This document shows, piece after piece, positions 4,855 to 9,146 of a stretch of DNA of 9,146 nucleotides. This DNA is from Paracoccaceae bacterium (GTDB taxonomy: Bacteria; Pseudomonadota; Alphaproteobacteria; Rhodobacterales; Rhodobacteraceae). The stretch is from assembly GCA_024304875.1 (NCBI GenBank), contig JAMWZF010000103.1:1-9146 (forward strand), in the 5' to 3' direction. The notes under the pieces were generated by a model. That model made no database searches and was not told where the DNA came from. It was given only the letters and a program-made list of their open reading frames with translations. Position 1 is the first letter of the stretch. Each line of letters opens with the position of its first letter. A program made the position numbers and the translations under genes.

Positions 4855-7800
4855 TCAGGCCGCCCGGTGCAGCCGGATGCCGCGCAGGAGGGCGGAGAGC
4901 AGCCAGACCGCGACCAACAGGACGGCAGTGCCCAGGAGGAAGACCCCCAGCGCCCCGCCGAGCCCGCCCGGCGCCACGGCGGCCAGCACCGGCCAGGGCG
5001 CCCCGGTCACCGCCACCGGCACCACCACCGCAGCAAAGAGCGCCAGCACCCCCGCCACGGCCGCCCAGACCGGCACCGCCACCGCTGAAGGCGCCCGCAG
5101 GGACCGGCGCACGGCCGTCACCTGCTTGGCCACGTCCTGCTGCATCGCCAGCAGGGCCGGCACCACGATAAGCACCAGAACCATGCCGAAGCCGAGACCG
5201 TAGACGAGGGTGATGACCGTGGGCTTGAGGAATTCCGCCTGGCTCGACTGTTCGTAAAGCAGGGGCGCGAGGCCGAGCACGGTCGTCAAGGTGGTCAGCA
5301 GCACGGCCCGGAGCCGGTCGGCCGCGCCGTCGACGATGGCGGGAATCAGGCCCCGGTCCCTGGCGTACTCGTCGATCGTCGTCACCAGGACGATGCTGTC
5401 GTTGATGATGATCCCGATCATCCCGATCAGGCCCACGACCGAGAAGATCGACATCGGCACGCCCCAGGCGTTGTGCCCGTAGATCGCCCCGACGAGGCCG
5501 AAGGGAATGATCGCCATGACCACCAGCGGCCGGGTCCAGCTGGCGAAGATCCAGGCCAGGGTCAGGTAGATCCCCAGCAGCACCATGATCGCGCCGAAGG
5601 TGGCGTCGGAGAGGAAATCGCGCTCCTGCTCGGCGAGGCCCGAGAGCGAGGTGTCGATCCCGAACCGCTCCTCGATCCTGGGCAGGATGTCGTCCTGAAG
5701 CTGGGTCATGATCTCGGCGGCGCGGTCGGGGTCGTCGTCGGTCAGGTCGCCGTTGACCGAGATCAGCAGCACGCCGTTGTCCCGCGTCAGGGTCGAAAAG
5801 CCCGTCCGCCGTTCGACCGAGACGATGTCGGTCAGGGGCAGGTAGGTTCCGGCCTCGGTGCGCATCTGGGCGCGGTCGAGGAAGTCGGCGGTCAGTTCTT
5901 TGTCCGGCAGCTCCACCCGGATCGTGGCGCTGCGGGTCCCGTCCGGGAAGCTCGCCGCCTCGATCCCGCCGAGCCGGTCGCGCAGGACCGCGCCGATGCC
6001 GTCGATCGAGAAGCCCAGCGCCTCGCCCTGGGGCGTCAGCTGGAGGACCAGTTCCTCCTTGTCGTAGGCCAGGCTGTCCTCGAGCGCGGTCACCTCGGCG
6101 AAGCGGCCGAGTTCGGTCTTCAGTTCCTCCGCGGCCTCTTTCAGCACCTCCGGCGTGGACCCCGAGAGTTCCACGTCGATGTCGTCACCGCCCGGCCCGC
6201 CGCCCCAGGAGCGGAAGCTGACGGTCTCGGCCAAGGGATGCTGGCGCACGGCCTCCTGCAGGTCGGCGGTGAAGGCGAAGGAGGTGTAGTCGGGCCGCAG
6301 GTCGAGTTCGATCAGCTCGATGGAGATGGCGCCCAGCTGGTCGGGCTCCTTGGTGTCGGCGCCGGACAGGCCGCGCCCGGCGTTGCCGCCGATCTCGGCG
6401 ATGACGTAGGCCACCGGGTTCACCCCGGTCTCGGCCTCGCGGGCGGCGGCGACCTCTTCCACCGCGCGCTGCATCTCGCGCATCATCTCGATCGTGTCGT
6501 CCCGGTCCGCCGCCGGCAGCATGGCGAAGTTGCCGGTGACGCTCCCCTGCTCGGGCGAGGAGAAGAACCGCCACTGGACCTGGCCCGTGACCATCATGCT
6601 GACCTGACCGGCGAGGATCAGGATGACACCGGCCAGCACCGGGTAGCGCGCCCAGATCACGAGCTGCATCAGCGGCCGGAACAGGGTGTCGCGGACCCAG
6701 CCAAAGCCCCGGTTCACCTGCCGCGAGGGCCAGTCGTACCACTTCCGGTCGCCGCCCACCGCGTGGCTCATGTGGTTGGGCAGGATCAGGAAACACTCCA
6801 CCAGAGAGGCGATCAGCACGGCAATCACGGTGAAGGGGATGTCGGCGATCATCTCGCCGAACCGTCCGCCGATGGCGACGAGGCCGAAGAAGGCGATGAT
6901 CGTGGTCAGGGTGGCGCTGAACACCGGGGTGAACATCCGCTTCGCCGCGTTCTCGGCCGCCGCCACGGGGGATTCGCCCAGCCGCCGCGCCCGGAAGTCG
7001 GCGTGTTCGCCCACGACGATGGCGTCGTCCACCACGATGCCGAGGGTGATGATCAGCGCGAAGAGCGAGATCATGTTGAACGTCAGCCCGCCCATGTACA
7101 TCAGGAAGACCGCCGCCGACATCGCCACCGGGATGCCCAGCGCGACCCAGAGCGCGGTGCGGGCGTTGAGGAAGAGGAACAGCAGGCCCACCACGAGGCC
7201 GAGGCCGAGCAGGCCGTTCTCCAGCAGGATGTCGAGCCGCCCGGTGATGTATTCGGCCCGGCCACGGATCAGGTCCATGCTGACGCCTTGGGGCAGGCCG
7301 GCCTGGACCTCGGCCGTCACCTCCTCGACCCGGCGCTGGATGTCGATGGCGTCGCCCCGGTCGGACCGGTCGATCTGCATCGATATGGCGGGGTTCTCGC
7401 CGACGAAATAGGCCCGGTCGCGGTCCACGCCGCCGACGGTGATCGTCGCAACGTCTCCGACCGTCAGCTGAGAGCCGTCGGCGTTGGTACGCAGGACGAC
7501 CGCTTCGATATCCTCGGCGCTGCGCCGCTCGACCCCGGCGCGGACCCGGGCGGACCCTGAGACGTCCCCCGCAGGGTTGGTGTCCGCCGCGGCCGAGATG
7601 GCGGAGGCGATCTCGGCCATGGTCACGTCGTTGCGGATCAGCGACAGCGAGGTCACCTCGACCAGTGTCTCGGGCGCGGCGACGCCCCGGATCGTGGTCT
7701 GGGTCACCCCCGCCTCGCGCAGGCGCAGCACCGTCTCGTCGGCGAAGCGGGCCAGCTGGTCCACCCCCACGGGGCCGGTGATGATCACGTCGGTGACCCG

Positions 7801-8229
7801 GTCGGACCACTGGTTGCGGCTGACGGTCGGGTCCTCGGCGCTTTCGGGCAGGTCGCCGATGCCGTCGACGACCGCCGCCACGTCCTCCTCGGCGCGGGCC
7901 ATGTCCCAGCCGGGTTCGAACTCGAGCCGGATGCGGGCGCTGCCCTCCGTGGACCGGGCCGAGGTTTCCGTCACGCCCTGCACCGTCGTCAGCGCCGGTT
8001 CGATCAGCTGGACGATGGCACGGTCCACGTCCTCGGCCCCGGCCCCGTCCCAGCGGACCGAAACGGTGACGCTGTCGACGATGATGTCGGGAAAGAATTG
8101 CGCCCGCATCTTGGGGGCGGCCCAGATGCCAGCGACGACCATCAGGACCAGCAGCAGGTTCGCAAGGGTCCGGTGCCGGGTGAAATAGGACAGGACGCCG
8201 TTCGCCCCCTTCAGGTCGCGCGCCGCCAT
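4855..8229 (-). CDS. RND family efflux transporter permease (AcrB/MdtB-like)
   Basis: A 1124-aa inner-membrane proton-driven exporter of the resistance-nodulation-division superfamily. It has the two-fold layout: TM1 about 21-38, a large periplasmic loop to about 335, TM2-6 about 336-485, TM7 about 528-548, a second periplasmic loop to about 875, and TM8-12 about 876-1030. The TM4 acid pair D401/D402 (GIVVDDAIVVGE) is intact. TM10 reads GIIINDSIVL (N943, D944). The periplasmic part includes GLPQGVSMD (311-319) and the conserved TM2-3 region LFLFLNARTALW. The substrate cannot be read from sequence. Unlike the usual ~1030-1050 aa, about 75-85 residues follow TM12, with one hydrophobic helix at about 1049-1075 and another hydrophobic stretch at 1080-1115, suggesting about 14 helices. 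GGAG lies 7 bases before the ATG, within the last codons of the adaptor gene, so the two are probably coupled. The outer-membrane channel gene is not in view. Confidence 0.95.
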   Translation of the reverse strand: MAARDLKGANGVLSYFTRHRTLANLLLVLMVVAGIWAAPKMRAQFFPDIIVDSVTVSVRWDGAGAEDVDRAIVQLIEPALTTVQGVTETSARSTEGSARIRLEFEPGWDMARAEEDVAAVVDGIGDLPESAEDPTVSRNQWSDRVTDVIITGPVGVDQLARFADETVLRLREAGVTQTTIRGVAAPETLVEVTSLSLIRNDVTMAEIASAISAAADTNPAGDVSGSARVRAGVERRSAEDIEAVVLRTNADGSQLTVGDVATITVGGVDRDRAYFVGENPAISMQIDRSDRGDAIDIQRRVEEVTAEVQAGLPQGVSMDLIRGRAEYITGRLDILLENGLLGLGLVVGLLFLFLNARTALWVALGIPVAMSAAVFLMYMGGLTFNMISLFALIITLGIVVDDAIVVGEHADFRARRLGESPVAAAENAAKRMFTPVFSATLTTIIAFFGLVAIGGRFGEMIADIPFTVIAVLIASLVECFLILPNHMSHAVGGDRKWYDWPSRQVNRGFGWVRDTLFRPLMQLVIWARYPVLAGVILILAGQVSMMVTGQVQWRFFSSPEQGSVTGNFAMLPAADRDDTIEMMREMQRAVEEVAAAREAETGVNPVAYVIAEIGGNAGRGLSGADTKEPDQLGAISIELIELDLRPDYTSFAFTADLQEAVRQHPLAETVSFRSWGGGPGGDDIDVELSGSTPEVLKEAAEELKTELGRFAEVTALEDSLAYDKEELVLQLTPQGEALGFSIDGIGAVLRDRLGGIEAASFPDGTRSATIRVELPDKELTADFLDRAQMRTEAGTYLPLTDIVSVERRTGFSTLTRDNGVLLISVNGDLTDDDPDRAAEIMTQLQDDILPRIEERFGIDTSLSGLAEQERDFLSDATFGAIMVLLGIYLTLAWIFASWTRPLVVMAIIPFGLVGAIYGHNAWGVPMSIFSVVGLIGMIGIIINDSIVLVTTIDEYARDRGLIPAIVDGAADRLRAVLLTTLTTVLGLAPLLYEQSSQAEFLKPTVITLVYGLGFGMVLVLIVVPALLAMQQDVAKQVTAVRRSLRAPSAVAVPVWAAVAGVLALFAAVVVPVAVTGAPWPVLAAVAPGGLGGALGVFLLGTAVLLVAVWLLSALLRGIRLHRAA

Positions 8230-8232
8230 GCC

Positions 8233-9146
8233 CTAGCTCCCCATCCGGCTTTCCAGCCGGGCGACCATCTCGGCGGGCACTTCGTCTTCGTCCAGCTGTG
8301 TGAGGATGCGGGTCTTGGCCTCGTCGGGCATTTCGCTGCCTTCCACGAAGGCAATGATCCGGGCCTTTCGGTCGGGATCGAGGGTCAGCATCTCGGCGAT
8401 CTCTTCCTCGGGGGCGTCGGTGCCGCCGGGCTGGATCGGGTTCACGCGGATGCCGGAGCCGAGCAGCGGCGAGCGTTCGGCCACCACGTCGCGCCCGCCG
8501 AGGGCCCCGGCGTCGATCAGAACGTCGTCGCCCTGACGGCGCAGGAGCGTGACGTCCACCAGCTCCAGCCGGTTCTCCTCGCCCACCACGAGCACGGTGT
8601 TGTCGGCGGCGAGCGCGGTTGCGGGCAGGACGGCGACGTTGTCCAGCTCGGGCTCCTCGACCGTGACGGTCACGAAGTCGCCGGGGCGGAAGGCGGGCGA
8701 GGGGTCGAGCGTGGCGAAGATCAGGCGGCCGGTCTGCCCCTCGCCCACCGCTGCGCCCTCGCGGCTGATGGTGCCGGGGGCGGTGAGGTCGACGCCGCTG
8801 ACGTCCAGCGTCACCGTCACCGGCGCGCGGCGCAGGCGGCCCTCGTCGTCCAGCAGGCGGGCGTACTGGGCGGTGGAGACGCGGAAGGACACCTCGAGCC
8901 GGTCGGGATCGACCAGCTGGGCGAGCTGTTCGTTGGCCGTCACCCGGCCCCCCTCGGTCACCGTCACGCCACTGAGGGTGCCGGAGAAATTGGCCTCGAC
9001 CTCGGTGTCGTCGAGGGTCCGTTCGGCCTCGGCGAAGGTGATGTCGACGCGGGACAGCGAGGTGCGGGCCTGGTCGATCCGGGCCTCGGCCTGGGCGAGG
9101 GACTGGCGGCGGGTCAGGACCGACTGGCGGGCGCTGGAGGCGGTCA
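8233..9146 (-). CDS. RND efflux periplasmic adaptor subunit (membrane fusion protein), N-terminus outside the window
   Basis: 303 C-terminal residues are visible; the frame is open to the right edge, so the signal peptide, first lipoyl half and ascending helix are missing. Visible order: Ala/Gln/Arg-rich coiled-coil descending helix (1-46), second half of the lipoyl domain VEANFSGTLSGVTVTEGGRV (49-68), beta-barrel starting LVDPDRLEVSFRVS, a membrane-proximal domain about residues 155-225, then an acidic helical tail (about 245-303). The adaptor bridges the permease and an outer-membrane channel. A GTG at 8967 is only an internal Val in the lipoyl domain and should not be taken as the start. 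The tail holds two similar blocks, EMPDEAKTRIL and EVPAEMVARLE. The stop lies 3 bases before the permease ATG. The promoter is outside the window. Confidence 0.93.
   Translation of the reverse strand, partial: TASSARQSVLTRRQSLAQAEARIDQARTSLSRVDITFAEAERTLDDTEVEANFSGTLSGVTVTEGGRVTANEQLAQLVDPDRLEVSFRVSTAQYARLLDDEGRLRRAPVTVTLDVSGVDLTAPGTISREGAAVGEGQTGRLIFATLDPSPAFRPGDFVTVTVEEPELDNVAVLPATALAADNTVLVVGEENRLELVDVTLLRRQGDDVLIDAGALGGRDVVAERSPLLGSGIRVNPIQPGGTDAPEEEIAEMLTLDPDRKARIIAFVEGSEMPDEAKTRILTQLDEDEVPAEMVARLESRMGS

Noticed and set aside
5473..7560. A 695-codon open frame on the plus strand inside the RND permease gene
   Set aside because: The translation is rich in Asp, Gly, His, Gln and Arg with no recognisable domain, typical of the antisense of a GC-rich gene. 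The minus-strand frame is a full RND permease.
6185..7810. A 541-codon minus-strand frame overlapping the permease
   Set aside because: It is an Arg/Gly/Pro-rich shifted frame of the permease with no motif. The permease frame is unbroken, so it is not a frameshift remnant.

Overview
The window is GC-rich (roughly two thirds G+C by eye), densely coded, and reads as chromosomal DNA of an alphaproteobacterium, most likely a member of the Rhodobacteraceae. This is inferred from the style of the L34/RnpA/YidD proteins, an RND pump and adaptor with family-style C-terminal tails, and an extragenic 3' element that I associate from memory with that family. Nothing marks it as a plasmid, phage, CRISPR or insertion-sequence region. 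I see no tRNA, rRNA or transposase.

Region 1 (15-3588, minus strand) is a probable three-gene operon. In transcription order it encodes a TVP38/TMEM64 (VTT/DedA-like) membrane protein, a FAD-dependent pyridine nucleotide-disulfide oxidoreductase and a HAMP-containing sensor histidine kinase. The first two genes overlap in a TGATG junction, and 47 bases separate the oxidoreductase from the kinase. The oxidoreductase keeps the CxxxxC redox pair but has Tyr where lipoamide dehydrogenases have the catalytic His. No response regulator is visible.

Region 2 (3589-3886) is a divergent intergenic region. It holds a strong sigma-70 promoter facing rpmH, three abutting stem-loops in front of the TVP38 gene, and an rpmH leader that can fold in two mutually exclusive ways.

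Region 3 (3887-4664, plus strand) is the rpmH-rnpA-yidD cluster: ribosomal protein L34, the RNase P protein and the membrane-insertion efficiency factor. yidC, often found next, is not here.

Region 4 (4665-4854) separates convergent genes. It holds two related copies of one 3'-end element in inverted orientation, so that each convergent transcription unit meets a sense copy just after its stop codon. A perfect 7-bp GC hairpin lies on the pump side.

Region 5 (4855-9146, minus strand) is an RND efflux operon: a periplasmic adaptor running off the right edge, 3 bases before an RND permease. The permease carries an extra C-terminal membrane segment beyond the usual 12-helix core, and the adaptor carries an acidic helical tail with an internal repeat. 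I found no wholly new system. The most distinctive signals are the paired 3' elements, the two C-terminal extensions, the stem-loop cluster and the Tyr-type oxidoreductase with its membrane partner.
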